In this document: positions 46,866-59,090 of the stretch, in pieces | Position numbering within the stretch: position 1 is the first letter of the stretch | How the letters are laid out: each line of letters starts with the position of its first letter | Assembly: GCA_014607495.2 (NCBI GenBank) | Contig: CP053155.1 | Span: forward strand, 11,098,001 to 11,162,000 | DNA: 64,000 bases | Source: Carposina sasakii | Taxonomy: Eukaryota; Arthropoda; Insecta; Lepidoptera; Carposinidae | Direction of reading: 5' to 3' | Position numbers and translations under genes: made by a program | The notes under the pieces: generated by a model | What the model saw: only the letters and a program-made list of their open reading frames with translations | Told to the model about the DNA's origin: nothing | The model's database searches: none

Positions 46866-47460
46866 GTTGTCGGATGCTGTGAGTTGACGAAGCTGTTACC
46901 TGTGTAATTGGGCGTATGATACATTTCACGCTGGCCAGCTGTGTCTTTGGGACCTGTTCTTTATAGGTCTACTCGCTTTTAGTTAATGTTACAGGTGGCA
47001 TATGGATATATGGAATGGCAGTGAGAAGGCTAAAAAAGCATTCTTTCGAGCATCGACGTTACTCCTTTTTGAAGTCAATTTAAAAGTTTGTACGTTTCTG
47101 ATGCTGTACAATCATCATCTTTGTTTCGTAAAATCATAATCAATATCAATAAATTTGACTCAAGTAATTACACAAACAGCCTAGATATTCCATATTACAG
47201 ACTATCTGTCTGCTATCAAAAATTGTCATATCATAGATATTAAATATTAAACTTGTTCGTTGTGACCATCAAACTGATAGCTGATAGCCCTAGGGCCCGT
47301 TACCTACTGTCTACATTTAACCACATATCAGATCAAAGTGTGTGGTCAAGCTGCAGCTGCGCTTTGTCTGCTAGATAAAACATAGGCTTGTATAAAACAT
47401 GCGTGTATATAGGTACGTTCGCATACTCCATAACTTAGAACACGTGTGCCCAGTCACGTT
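46866..47460. other. AT-rich region without recognised gene
   Basis: No coding motif, RNA gene or bounded repeat recognised. Confidence 0.45.
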
Positions 47461-48079
47461 TTAAGGTGGGTTCCTACGGTCCGTGATATTGCGGACCGAC
47501 GCGCACGAGCGCGCACCACGGACCGTGGGAAACAGAGCGTCCGTGGTAATGCAGACGCGTCCGTCTCGGTGCGTCTAGATCCGTGGTGATAAATGTAGGC
47601 GGACGCGGACCAGCCCGCACCGACACGCACCGTGGGATAGGGTCGTCCGTGGTAATTGCAGACACGTCTGTGGCGGTGCGCCCGATCCATGGCGAATGGA
47701 TAGCTCCAGACGCGGTGCGCGCTCGTGCGTGCTCGTGCGGAGATGTCTGTAGGCGACCATATAAAAATTGACGACCATGTCGACGGCTGCATGGATGCAA
47801 TAGCGATTGTGGTAGTATAGTAGTCTAATGGCATTTTTGAATACTCGTACACTCGCCCTTGAATACACTTCTGAATTTTTTTAGTATTTGCCCAGATAAA
47901 AAAAAATGCTACTTTATTCAAGACCTAATAGTTTTATTATTGAAATACTAAACTTTCCCTAATCTTACTTGAGGTAACAGCGATTACGGTTTTTTGAAGA
48001 AAAGTGCTTTTATACACTTCACAACACATTAAAATTACACATTACAACTTGCATAAGCCTTTAACAGTAATTTACCTAT

Positions 48080-48556
48080 ACAGGGTGTTTGTGACAGCCA
48101 GGCAAATATTGATATGGCGACTTCAGACCATGATTCTGAGGCGAAAACCACAGAAAAATTTCGCAGGAAAATTCGAAATTTTTCCGGCATTTTTTCCATT
48201 TTTCAGGAAAAAAATTGTGTAGCTCATTTATGTAGGCCTTAGATAATGACTTAAAAACAAAATTTTAACCTATGAATGATTTTCCAAAAGAAAGTCCCTA
48301 AAAATTTCAAAATACTAATGAACCCCATTGGATAGTCACAAGTGATTTATAAAACAGCAATGTACTCGTATCACACAATAACCAAATAAGCTAATTTAAA
48401 TAGTCACAGGATCACCCGATACAATTCGCGCGGAAAGCAAACTTTGCGGATAATCAAATTAAAAATATTTCCTGGGAGTAATAACACTGTCGTCATAACA
48501 ATGGTACTTGTTCAGTGTTTCATTCAGTATTTGCCTGGCTGTCACACACACCTTGT
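48080..48556. mobile_element. Nested MITE, ACAGGGTGTTTGTGACAGCC ends, copy in B
   Basis: Same element and same position within the carrier as 34327-34802. Confidence 0.78.
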
Positions 48557-48944
48557 ATGTCTACTGGGTGATTTTTGGTCGTCAACGTTCCCGAAAACTA
48601 CGGAATCTCATCATCACGATGATTTTGATGATGATGATGATTGGGAAATGTCTGGTTTGCATAATATTAGGGTCCAAAGTTAAGTAAATAGACTACGGTT
48701 TTCTGCATTAATGCACATTGACGCGTGTAGCAAGATTTTTCACGAGAAATAATTAATATCTGTCTATGAAAAAATTAGTATAAACACTGGGCACTATAAA
48801 TTTCGCCCGATCAAGTAATAAAAAAAAATATAAAAAATTTACATCGTTTCCCAGCATTTTTTTCGGCATAAACTTACTTAATTTGATGTATAGATTACGT
48901 ACCCTTCGTTAAGGGTGGCAACGAAAAAACATCCTGTATACAGG

Positions 48945-49110
48945 GTGTAATAAAAAGGTTATGTTAAGCGAAAAGCTATGTAAATAGCCCACTATAGAGA
49001 ACCTATCCACAAAATTTGAGATCCGAAATCACATGTTTATTTTTCCCAATAGTATGGAGAATTTTTAAATATCTCAGGAATTTTCATACAATCTTGAAAA
49101 GGAGCTTATA
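48945..49110. mobile_element. CAGGGTGTAATAAAAAGG MITE fragment
   Basis: Starts TATACAGGGTGTAATAAAAA and contains GAAAAGCTATGTAAATAGCC and GAGAACCTATCCACAAAATT, matching 24080-24216 (complement) and the left half of 12787-13062. The right TIR is absent, so the copy is truncated. Confidence 0.68.
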
Positions 49111-49280
49111 GTCGTGCTTCAAACTATTTCGAGTCTGCTGTACAAAGTATGTACTGTAAACAAACAACTTGTCCCAAGTTGTTAATAAGGTTTTTATACA
49201 AATATTATCCTAGTTTTCTTAGACATAAAGAACATAAATGAAATTATAAAATTATTAATAAAGAAATGGAAAAAATTCCT

Positions 49281-49351
49281 CACCCGGGTGGGAATCGAAC
49301 CCACGACCTCTGCATTCCGTGCCAGCGCTCTTACCACTGAGCCACCGGGTC
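49281..49351 (-). repeat. tRNA-derived SINE head (pseudo-tRNA)
   Basis: On the minus strand: acceptor strands GACCCGG and CCGGGTG, box A TGGCTCAGTGG, D-stem GCTC/GAGC, T-arm GTGGG-TTCGATT-CCCAC with box B GGTTCGATTCC. The acceptor pairs in six of seven positions, but the anticodon stem does not pair properly and the base before the anticodon is not T, so it cannot be a working tRNA. A tail (CCATTTCTTTATTAATAATT) follows and a similar tail without the head occurs at 50690-50725, consistent with a SINE. Confidence 0.72.
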
Positions 49352-49607
49352 AATTACTCGGGTGACGAATTTTACCATCTCTTTTTGAAATTACATTATT
49401 GGAAACGTTATTTTTCATCCCGATAGCTATACATAAGCCAAATCTCGGCAAACAAAGCTGAATCCCTCAGCACAATGTTTTAATGATGAAACGATCAACC
49501 ATATCCTAACGGATTATATTATGGAGAAGTGTTTTTATCTTAGTCAAGATATTATATATTATAATGAAATGAAATTGTATAAGGCGTTACAATTCGGAAG
49601 TTCAAAC

Positions 49608-49840
49608 ATTCACTATGGGTGCGCCCACCACCGGGCCCTACACCCTCCACTGACCCACGGATCTGATAATTCATAACTGCGAAAACAGGCACTTGCACTA
49701 ACTACAATCGCCAGTACTCGGGTCTGGTTTCGCGTGGCGATTGTAATTAGTGCAAGTGCCTGTTTTCGCAGTTATGAGTTATCAGATCCGAGGGTCAGTG
49801 GAGGGTGTAGGGCCCGGTGGTGGGCGCATCCATAGTGAAT
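49608..49840. mobile_element. 233-bp foldback element, complete
   Basis: Two arms of about 106 bp, from ATTCACTATGGGTGCGCCCA to TACAATCGCCA on the left and inverted on the right, around a short GTACTCGGGTCTGGTTTCGC loop. Few mismatches. It is the only one of four related copies here with both arms (others at 29702, 35820, 58915). Confidence 0.87.
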
Positions 49841-50886
49841 AAAGAACATAATCGTCAAGTATTCCATGGGTTACCGGGCCCCGATGCCTAGGTACTAAAG
49901 TATTTCAGAGAAAATAGTCCTTATTTCAATAAGGCTGCGTATTATAATCCCGCTGGCAAAAAAAATACTTTTTTTCTTTCAAAGCATTTTCTTTCAGTTA
50001 GCGCGATTCTACACCTTAATAGATATAGCCTAAGGTTTAATTTATCACTACGATACTTGTAACGTAAAGTCTTCCACGTATTTCGGCCCAGACCGCCGAC
50101 GACCACGGACGGGCACGCACCGTGGGATAGCCTCGTCCGCGGTGCGCGTTCGTCCGTAGCCGTCGGCGCGTCCGCGTCCGTCTGCAATATCACGGACCGT
50201 AGGAACCCACCTTAAAGGTGGGTTCCTACGGTCCGTGATATTGCGGACCGACACGCACGAGCGCGCACCACGGACCGTGGGAAACAGAGCGTCCGTGGTA
50301 ATGCAGACGCGTCCGTCTCGGTGCGTCTAGATCCGTGGTGATAAATGTAGGCGGACGCGGACCAGCCCGCACCGACACGCACCGTGGGATAGGGTCGTCC
50401 GTGGTAATTGCAGACACGTCCGTGGCGGTGCGCCCGATCCATGGCGAATGGATAGCTTCAGACGCGGTGCGCGCTCGTGCGTGCTCATGCGGAGATGTCT
50501 GTAGGCGACCACATAAAAACTGACGACCATGTCGACGGCTGCATGGTTGCAATAGCGATTGTGGCAGTATAGTAGTCTAATGGCATTTTTGAATACACTC
50601 GCCCTTGAATACACTTCTGATTTTTTTAAGTATTTGCCATTTGATATTAAAAAAAATGCTACTTTATTCAAGACCTAATAGTTTTATTTTTATGAAATTA
50701 TTAATAAAGAAATGGAAAATTTTTTATTATTGAAATACTAAACTTTCCCTAATCTTACTTGAGGTAACAGCGATTACGGTTTTTTTGAATAAAGGTGTTT
50801 TTTTTTACACTTCACAACACATTAAAATTACACATTACACGCTAGTTTACAAAACTTGCATAAGCCTTTAACAGTAATTTACGTAT

Positions 50887-51317
50887 ACAGGATTTTTGTG
50901 ACAGGCAGGCAAATATTGATATGGCGACTTCAGACCATGATTCTGAGGCGAAAACCACTGAAAATTTTCGCAGGAAAATTCGAAAATTTTCCGGCATTTA
51001 TTTCATTTTTCAGAGAACAAAATTTTAAATTATGGATGATTTTCGAAAAGAAAGTCCCAAAAAGTTCTAAATACTAATGAACCCCATTGGAGACTCATAA
51101 GTGATCTATAAAACAGAAATGTACTCGTATCACACAATAACCAAATAAGCTAATTTAAATAGTCACAGGATCACCCGATACAATTCGCACGGAAAGCAAA
51201 CTTTGCGGATAATCAAATTAAAAATGCATTTACTGGGAGTAATAACACTGTCGTCAATACAATGGTACTTGTTCAGTGTTTCATTCAGTATTTTCCTGGC
51301 TGTCACACACACCCTGT
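50887..51317. mobile_element. Nested MITE copy in C
   Basis: As 34327-34802, with a deletion of about 45 bases after TTTCATTTTTCAGAG (about 51015). Confidence 0.72.
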
Positions 51318-52689
51318 ATGTATACAGGATAATTTTTGGTCGTCAACGTTCCCTACTACGGAATCTCCTTATCATCACGATGATTTTTCTCCATGGAAGC
51401 ATAACTGGGAAGTGTCTGGTTTCCAAAATATTAGGGTCCAAAGTTGAGTAAATAGACTACGTTTTTCTGCATAAATGCACATTGACACGTGTAGCAAGAT
51501 TTTTTCACGGATTAATATTTATCTATGAAAAAACTAGTATAAACACTGGGCACTATAAATTTCGCCCGATCAAGTAATTTAAAAAAATCTAAAAAATTTA
51601 CATCGTTTCCCAGCATTTTTCCGGCATAAACTTCACTTTATTTGATGTATAGAGTACGTACCCTTCGTTAAGGGTGGCAACGAAAAAACACCCTGTATAT
51701 ATATTTTTTTTACGGTTAGGTTCGTTTAGTTACACTCTAAACCAGTCTTTCCCAAAGTGGGCGATAACGCCCCCTCGTGGGTGAAATTTTTAAGGTGAAA
51801 TAAAAATGGGGGGTGCTACTGATTTTAATGTGGGCGTTAACCGAAATAAGTTTGCAAACCTCTACTCTAAACGAACCTAACCATAATTTTTTTCCTAATA
51901 ATAGGACTGTGGCACTGGCGGCTTGTCCTAAGGAGCGTTGGTGCAGTGCACTCCCACCTACGAAGATTACATAGGCAATCTACTCGTATATTTCTCTATA
52001 TTTATAATTATCTTTCAATTCTACTATGCTTGCTTATACAATAGTGCCTACGCGTTCGTCTTAAGTAAGTTGTAATCTTATGTATCGTGGAGCGCTAGCG
52101 ATCGCGCACCAATGAAACGACATTTGGTACGATTCCTAGTACTGTATTCAATGAGTGCGAAAGAGACATACCGACATAGACCGCCGCGTGAAACAGAAGA
52201 TTTCGTATGAAAAATTAGCCTAATCTGGAGCGCCGCTCACATTAATTCGTAGTGTGCATATGCAGCCACTAGATCGATATCTAACTAACGTTCTCTAACT
52301 AGCCTAAGCGATCTTAGGCCGAGTTAGAACGCGATATGGTTGTCTTTAATGTGTTTCATTAGGTCATCTGAATTTTAATAAGAGTGAGGTTGCACTTGCA
52401 TCATTTCATTCGTTAAGGGAGTGAACACGCGCGGCGTTTCCAAACTGTAATTTTGCATGCGCTCATATTAGAAAAAATGTGAGTGAACTAGACATGGGTC
52501 GTACTTGACGATTTGCGTACCAGGTCTAAAAACCAGGTTTCCAGATACTTTGAAGTATTTTTTAACTACGTAGGAAATTAATCCTTATCGTAACTGTAAT
52601 AAGGAACATTATAGCGCTTGGATAGCGAAATACATTAAATACTTCATTCTCTTGTGTACCATATTTGTTGTTGGAAGTTTTAATTACAT

Positions 52690-52980
52690 TATGTACCTAT
52701 ATATGTATGTACCAAAAAAGAGTTTCACAGTACACAGCACGTCCACGAGACTTCCTACTCCTGCATACTTTTGGAGGCCCATACCGGGTACAGCTCCTGC
52801 AACGTAAGCAAAAGCGGGCATAGCACATACTTTAGACTGCCCACTTTTGGAGGTCCAAAACGGGGACAGCTCCGGTGCCGTCAGCAGCAGCGGGCACAAA
52901 ATTTCCATTAGACTGCCTACTTTTGCACACTTTTAAAACTCCAGCTTTGGCGCTGTCAGCAGGAGCTTGCTCACGTATAG
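52690..52980. repeat. Imperfect tandem repeat, three units
   Basis: Three related units containing CTTTTGGAGGYCC...GGGNACAGCTCC and CAGCAGSAGCGGGCAC; each opens with TAGACTGCC(C/T)ACTTTTG or a variant. Frames on the minus strand are open, but the sequence is repetitive and has no family motif I know. Confidence 0.6.
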
Positions 52981-53109
52981 TCGTGCTTAATACTATTTCG
53001 AGTCCGCTGTACAAAGTATGTACTGTACACAAACAACTTGTAACAAGTTGTTAATAAGGTTTTTATAGAAATATTATCCTAGTTTTCTTAGACATAAAAA
53101 ACATAATCG

Positions 53110-53800
53110 TCCTACAAAATAAATACCTTCAATTATTCCACGGGTTGCCGAGCGCCGATGCCTAGGTACTGAAGTATTTCAGAGAAAATAGTCCTTATTT
53201 CAATAAGGCTGCGTGTTATAATCCCGCTGGCAAAAAAATACTTTTTTACTTTGAAAGTATTTTCAATATGTATTCTATATTCTTTATTGTACACAGAAAA
53301 AGAACAAACAATATACAATATTTTATAAGATAATGTACAAAGGCGAGCTTATCTCTAACAGAGATTTCTTCCAGCCAACCATTTAATATAAATTTATTAG
53401 CGAAGAAAAAGGAAATCATACGTGCACAACTAAATAATAATAAAAAAAACAATTTTCTTTCAGTTAGCGCGATTATACTAAGGTTTAATTTATCACTACG
53501 ATACTTGCAACATAAATACTTTCAAAGTCTTCCACGTATTTCGGCCCGTACCTGGTTGCAGGGCGCCGCCGATGCCTAATAAAATATTTCATACAAAAAT
53601 AGTCCTTATTTCAATAAGGCTGCGTATTATAATCCCGTTGGTAAAAAAAATATACTTTTTTACTTTGAAAGTATTTTCTTTCACATAGCGCGCTTATGCA
53701 CCTTAATAGATAAGGCCTAAGGTTTAATTTTGTATTCAAACTATCATTACGATACTTGCAAGGCAAATACTTTCAAAGTCTTACGCGTATTTCGGCCCGT
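53110..53800. repeat. Duplicated 3' block of the TIR element, with retroposon insert
   Basis: The block CCTTATTTCAATAAGGCTGC...CTTTCAAAGTCTTCCACGTA occurs twice in a row (53110-53545 and 53560-53800), the second copy more diverged. The first is split at 53265-53455 by a fragment with TGTACAAAGGCGAGCTTATC and TTCTTCCAGCCAACCATT, a common lepidopteran retroposon end on the minus strand; ATTTTC flanks it on both sides as a possible 6-bp duplication. Confidence 0.65.
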
Positions 53801-54439
53801 AGGTACCTGGTTGTAGTGACGAAGCTAAAATTACTTTTTTTAAGGCCTACTGTCAGACATTCTACACGTGCGCCTTGTGGGCCAGATATACAAAAAAGGC
53901 TTTTAATGATCTACGTATACAGTATAACAATAAGTTCGATTCCAGTCACGGGCCTGTACCAATGAATTTATTTCATGTACAGATTTTAATGTTGCAAAAT
54001 TGTCACTTAGCTCGTGCCTCGGAAAGCACGTAAAACCGTTGGTCCTGCGCCTGATCGGACTATGAGAGTAACGTATGAGAGAATAGAGAGTGCACCTGTG
54101 TTTGCGCACACACTTGTGCACTATAATATCTCCTGCGTACCTGACCAATCTCCGTAGAGATTGGTCGCCTTGGCCGAAATACGGTCGGAGATCATCATAA
54201 CAATGGATTCAGTATGCTTCTGCGGCTGCCTCGATTTTGTAGTGCTTCAGAGATGTTTGCATACCCGAACAGATGATTTTTTCGCAATCATAAGGAAGAG
54301 AGCGGCTTCTATGCTAGCAAGGATGCGTAGCAGTAGCAATGGCATCCTGAAAACATTGTCAGGCAAATGTGATTCGGCCATGCTTAATCACATAATAGGG
54401 ACCAGTATTGGTGCATAGTATTTTTATGATGGAATGGGT

Positions 54440-54620
54440 GCAACATTTGAATTATGATTTAATTTATTTTTAATTTGTATTATTTTATTTTAATTATTGA
54501 ATTAATTTGTTTCATTTATTTAATTCCATTAGATTTAGTTTAATTGAAATTGATTTATTTTATTTGTTTGAGTTAATTTTTAATATAATTTCATTAATTC
54601 AATTTAATTAATATCCGCAA
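54440..54620. other. Low-complexity AT stretch
   Basis: Repeats of TTAATTT/TTTAATT type, almost free of G and C. Confidence 0.7.
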
Positions 54621-54769
54621 TTGCTTACTAACATAGATTAAGACTTTTACTAATACAAATATGGAAATAAATTTTCTGAAATAAAATATATATTATTATT
54701 ATTGACGTACTTCCAAGTAAAAACCTGGTTTTAAAACCAGGTCGCGTAAATACGCACCATCCCTGTGGG

Positions 54770-55330
54770 GGGACTGTGTGACTGTGGGGGTGGTGAAAAG
54801 GGAAGCGCTTCCGGCCCCACCGGGCCACTAGTTGTTGTGTGGCCTATGTATATATTCCAATCATTGCGAGAAACTTCGATATCGCGTTCTAGGATTTCGC
54901 ATTAGATTGTGGTTCTCTCCTGCATCCGATAGATGGCTCCGCTACATCACTCCCGTTCCAGACCGAAGGTCGATATGTCTTCGGCAGCACCCAGCGTGTA
55001 CTCTCACAAGTATGCATTCGGGTCAGTGAGTTGACCGGAAAGTGTTGCGATGAGCGTGCAGGCGAGATGCGTTCTGGTCGGTGAGTCGACTGGGAACGTG
55101 TTGCAGGCGATGCGTTCTAGTCTTCTAGGCGACTGGGAATGTGACGCGGCTGATGTGTTCTGGTCTGCGCGTGGACTGGGAACATGTCGTGCCGTGTTGC
55201 CGTTGCGTGCGTGCGTTACTAGCAGGTCCAGGAAGCTGTTATAGCGGCTTGTTATGGGTCTGCTGGCTGCTAATGTGCTGCTGCTGCTGACGTGGAAGGA
55301 GAGGAGAGGTGATATATAGAAGCCACTACT
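54770..55330 (-). repeat. LTR-element remnant: leader plus LTR end
   Basis: On the minus strand, a leader-like frame (55330-55004) with S-F-L-D-L-L and A-D-Q-N-T-S-A-A matches 18440-18660, and is followed at 54925-54770 by the last 155 bases of the LTR-like unit of 18016-18331, ending at the same CCCCACA. The leader holds three or four imperfect 47-bp units here. The same shortened arrangement (leader then LTR, no gag-pol) at two loci suggests a non-autonomous, internally deleted family. Confidence 0.6.
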
Positions 55331-55513
55331 CGTACCTTTCTCTTCATTGATGTTGCGTAATTTAATTTTACTTTTGCGGATCATCGTGGACCGCCGACGA
55401 CCACGGACGGGCACGCACCGTGGGATAGCCTCGTCCGTGGTGCGCGTTCGTCCGTAGCCGTCGGCGCGTCCGCGTCCGTCTGCAATATCACGGACCGTAG
55501 GAACCCACCTTTA

Positions 55514-56636
55514 GAATACATTCAGTAATTTTCACGTGATACGTAATAGGCACGTACGTTGAGGATACATTATATGGCACAATAGCAATCATAAGCAAAC
55601 ATCCGAGAGAGGTGTAGCTGCCGTAAGTGAGTTTTATGAATAGCCGGTTTTATTACGTGAAAGTTTTCACCGCGTGAGCGATCACTCGGAGTGGGGTTGA
55701 GGAAGTGACCGCGATAAGCCTCGGCTCGAAAGCGTAATGGCTACTAATGCAACCGAGGAGAACACCATATCGGTCCATCCATCATGAGCATGACCCTCGC
55801 GGAAATGCGATGGAAATTCATAACATACGAAATATAAAGGTCGGCTCTGATCGATGTTACGCGGTGTAACGTATTCGCAACGAGCATGTTACGCGATACG
55901 GTCTTGTATCAAAATCTGTGTAAGCGGCTCGTTGCTCGCTGGTTTTGCCGTAACTGACTGTAACATTGACTGCATGAATGCTTGCCGTGTAACATGTAAC
56001 ACTGCCGCGTAACGTCGGTGCGTACCTACCGAGTGTAATATCTGAAGAGATTTGTATGAGCACCATTAATAATCTATTGATGGTTGATGGAGAATTTACA
56101 ACTAAATAAACTTAATGAATATGAAGAAGAACAATAAGTATTTATGTCCCTCTTAAAAGGTTATTACGTAAAATTTGTCGTGGGCAGAAAGGCCTCACTC
56201 CCACATGTCTCCATTGTTGCTGATGAATATATTCGAAGATAATATCTCTTTATGCACTGGGAATATCATTATGGATGTGTTGTCTGGGTATACAGCTATG
56301 TCTGGTCTCGACACCGCCTTAGTATATACTCGTACTAATGTTGTTATATTAATGGAGCTGCCTATTATTTTGCACTTGAAATAATTCAGATTTGTGGTGC
56401 TTCTTAAAGCTGAGTTTGGTATGCTTGTGTTTAGATTTACTTAACTAATTTCTGAACTTCGAAATGGTTTCATTAAAACATAATATCGAAATATTGTTTA
56501 CACAAATCAAAAGTACCTACATTGTGTATTCCATTTAGTTCATTGACCTATGTCTAATGTTAAAATATATGATTTAAACTAATAGTCAAACCGTTTAGGC
56601 TCTAGAGTGTGCCAAAGAACCTACATACATACAAAT

Positions 56637-56641
<5 letters not shown>
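55514..56641. other. Region without recognised gene
   Basis: 55860-56020 has several GTAACGC/GCGTAAC motifs in both orientations (for example TTACGCGGTGTAACG and TGTTACGCGATACGG). No gene recognised. Confidence 0.4.

Positions 56642-56642
<1 letters not shown>

Positions 56643-56718
<76 letters not shown>
56643..56718. repeat. (AT)n microsatellite
   Basis: About 38 uninterrupted AT units, flanked by TACATACAAATATTATA and GTATCATACATACACAC. Confidence 0.98.
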
Positions 56719-56722
<4 letters not shown>

Positions 56723-58764
56723 CATACATACACACCTGACTCTCTTTTTTGAAATGGGAAAATAAGTCAGTCAGAAGTCGTATCTAATTTTAGTTACTCG
56801 CAAATTTTATTAAACTACATATTTGACAGGCAACTTTAGCTGTGAGTAGTGAGTAGGGAGGGTATAATATGGTATATTATATCACCTGTCGTGTCTGTCC
56901 ATGGCCTATGCGCTTCCAACTACTAATTGTAATCAGCACGTACCACGAACGAAGGACATAGAGGAGATGGCATATTCTACTTACCATTCCTAATCATCTG
57001 CACGAACTACGCATCATGTGGACTACGCAGTAGTTACGAATAACTGGCTAATACTCGTATTTGCCTCCCATACACTGTACCTAATTAAATAATCAACAAG
57101 CGAAATCGACAAATAATCTCGGACGTCATTCGAGCAACGGTGTAAATATTCTCTATGAACACGATGCTGACCACCTCCTGTCAGTCCTTCCTTTATGGTA
57201 CCCACGCTAATCATGAGGCTATTGGTCACGGATTCTATGAAATTGGTTGTTATTCCACACCTGTTGTACGTAACTTGCAACGTGCATGTTATACGAATCG
57301 ACATTACCGGCGTTTCATTCGGTTGGTTCGTCTTCGATGGTTGATTGATTTCTGTAACAATGACTCGGACTTTGGTAGACATCGAAATTCTTATTTTCGG
57401 ATCTTTAAGAAGAATCTGACTGAGAATGCGGAGGCAGCTGAGGAGCTTTGCGAACACAGGAGTTAACTCGCCTAGATTGTTCATTAAATGGGGTTCATTC
57501 AACAATAATATCTAATACTAGATGAAGTTCAGTCGTCCGCGACTTGGTCCGCGTAAACTATACAGTTTCAGGTCTCTAAGATCGGCTACAGCTAAGCACA
57601 GGATCATAGATGAGTGATATAAAGATGATAAAGAACCACACATTGGTAAGACCTAAGAAATCTCTACATAAGCCAAAACGTAATTCTAAAGCCGTTCTCG
57701 TACCTATTTCGTATGTACAAGGTGCGCCTAACTGGAGCATAAAATGTTTTCAACAACCCTCGCGGGCCCCACAATGGGGTGTTTTATGTTCGGAAACTAT
57801 ACGCACAAAATTATGGACAGCGTCAGTGTGCTTCGGGTACCGACTGCGAGCTTTATTTACATATGCTGGTGTATGTAGCTAGAAAAGTTATAGGTTAGCT
57901 GTTTATATTATAAAAGTTGGGTAAAAACTGGAACCAGTTGTATTGGAGAGTTTTTACAAAATATGTATAATACAATGGAAAGGAAAATAAATCTTGGTTT
58001 CGTCGAATCATTTGGGTATTGACATCTGTTCCATATGTCTAAGGACAACTTAATATTTAGTAAGCTGATGACAGATCTCTCTAACATAATGGGCTAATAA
58101 TCTCTGTCGTATTCCTTTTCTCTACTCTCTAGTACATATAGCTTCTTATAGTATTATCATTGTGTACGTATAGTAAGTTTCCTGTGGAATGTAGATTCAA
58201 TTCATTTCGAAATTATAATTAAGTAATTTAAAAAAGTAGGATTCCTATGTCGGAAGCAGCGATATCGTAAAAGTTGTGCCCAATAGAGAATAGAACGAAC
58301 ATAAAAAACAGAAATGACTAGTAAGTAACTCCAACTGCCAACATCAAATATTGAGTCATCAAAAAGAGAGAGAAATGATGATAAGTAATAAAATATTCAT
58401 CCACCGAAGTATTACAAACAGCTAATAAATTATTTAAAGCAAAATCGCTGAATCATACCGGTGAACGTAGGATTAGCGATAATGCATGCCTCTACTATGA
58501 AACCAGAAATCGTATACTTGAAGTCTTATGGGATACAGACATACTCACATTGAGAAGGGTCGGCTAAATCCGAGTGGGTATATGGAAACAAATTTTTTAC
58601 GGCTTCCACATTCGCCGTTTTCCTTATTGATAATATATGGCCTTGTTTTCGACTGGCATATGTTTGAACAAAGGGAGTCGCTGTCTGTCTCTAGTTGCAT
58701 GTCTCTTCTCAAAAGCGGTAGGCTCACCCAGTCGTGTAGGGTTTATTTATACATATATTAAAAA
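56719..58764. other. Region without recognised gene
   Basis: Includes a 160-codon minus-strand frame (57505-57023) overlapped by a 103-codon plus-strand frame; neither has a recognisable motif. A CGTCCGCGACTTGGTCCGCG motif at 57532 is the tail of a short lepidopteran repeat. Confidence 0.4.
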
Positions 58765-59090
58765 TGTAACGGATCGCTGTCTGTACATGGAAGATATATA
58801 AGAAATAATATTATAGAATGCCTTTATTTATTTTTGTCTGTTTGTCTGTGCGTTTGTGCACGCTAATCTCAGAAACGGCTGAAGCGATTTCGATGCAGTT
58901 TTCAGGAATATATTGTTCACTATGGGTGTGCCCACCACCGGGCCCTACACCCTCCACTGAATTTATTATATATATTGTGACAGGTCCCACTTAACATATA
59001 GGCTACTTTATATCCCGGATAATTTCGATATTTGTTTTTTTTTCTGTAGTCCACGCGGACGGAGTCGCGGGCGTCCACTAGTTATTAAAT
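58765..59090 (+). repeat. Lepidopteran SINE-like repeat with an inserted foldback arm
   Basis: TGTAACGGATCGCTGTCTGT, CACGCTAATCTCAGAAACGG, GCGATTTCGATGCAGTTTTC and the tail CACGCGGACGGAGTCGCGGG then CGTCCACTAGTT form one repeat. Between them (58915-58960) sits one arm end of the 49608-type foldback element, so that element landed in an existing copy. Confidence 0.7.

Larger units (their letters stand above)
47464..50212. mobile_element. 2.75-kb non-autonomous TIR element, copy B
   Basis: Same TIRs and order as copy A. The left flank is TTA (47461-47463), the right flank TAA (50213-50215) shared with copy C. The first 300 bases differ from copy A at only a handful of sites. Unlike A, it holds a CAGGGTGTAATAAAAAGG MITE (48945-49110), a tRNA-derived SINE (49281-49351) and a complete foldback palindrome (49608-49840), and lacks the GGTTAGGTTCG MITE. 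No transposase frame. Confidence 0.83.
50216..55510. mobile_element. 5.3-kb non-autonomous TIR element, copy C, with nested inserts
   Basis: Begins right after the TAA that follows copy B and ends at 55510, followed by TTA (55511-55513). Same left arm, nested MITEs (50887-51317, about 51330-51700, about 51708-51885) and 3' block as copy A. It is longer because of an imperfect triplicate (52690-52980), a duplicated 3' block (53100-53545 and 53560-53800), a retroposon end (53265-53455) and an LTR-derived piece (54770-55330). No transposase frame. Confidence 0.78.

Noticed and set aside
49281..49351. Functional tRNA gene
   Set aside because: Box A and box B are good, but the anticodon stem does not pair and the residue before the anticodon is not T.
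57023..57505. 160-codon minus-strand frame
   Set aside because: No recognisable motif, no splice or promoter context, and a 103-codon frame runs opposite to it. Cannot be supported as a gene without a database search.
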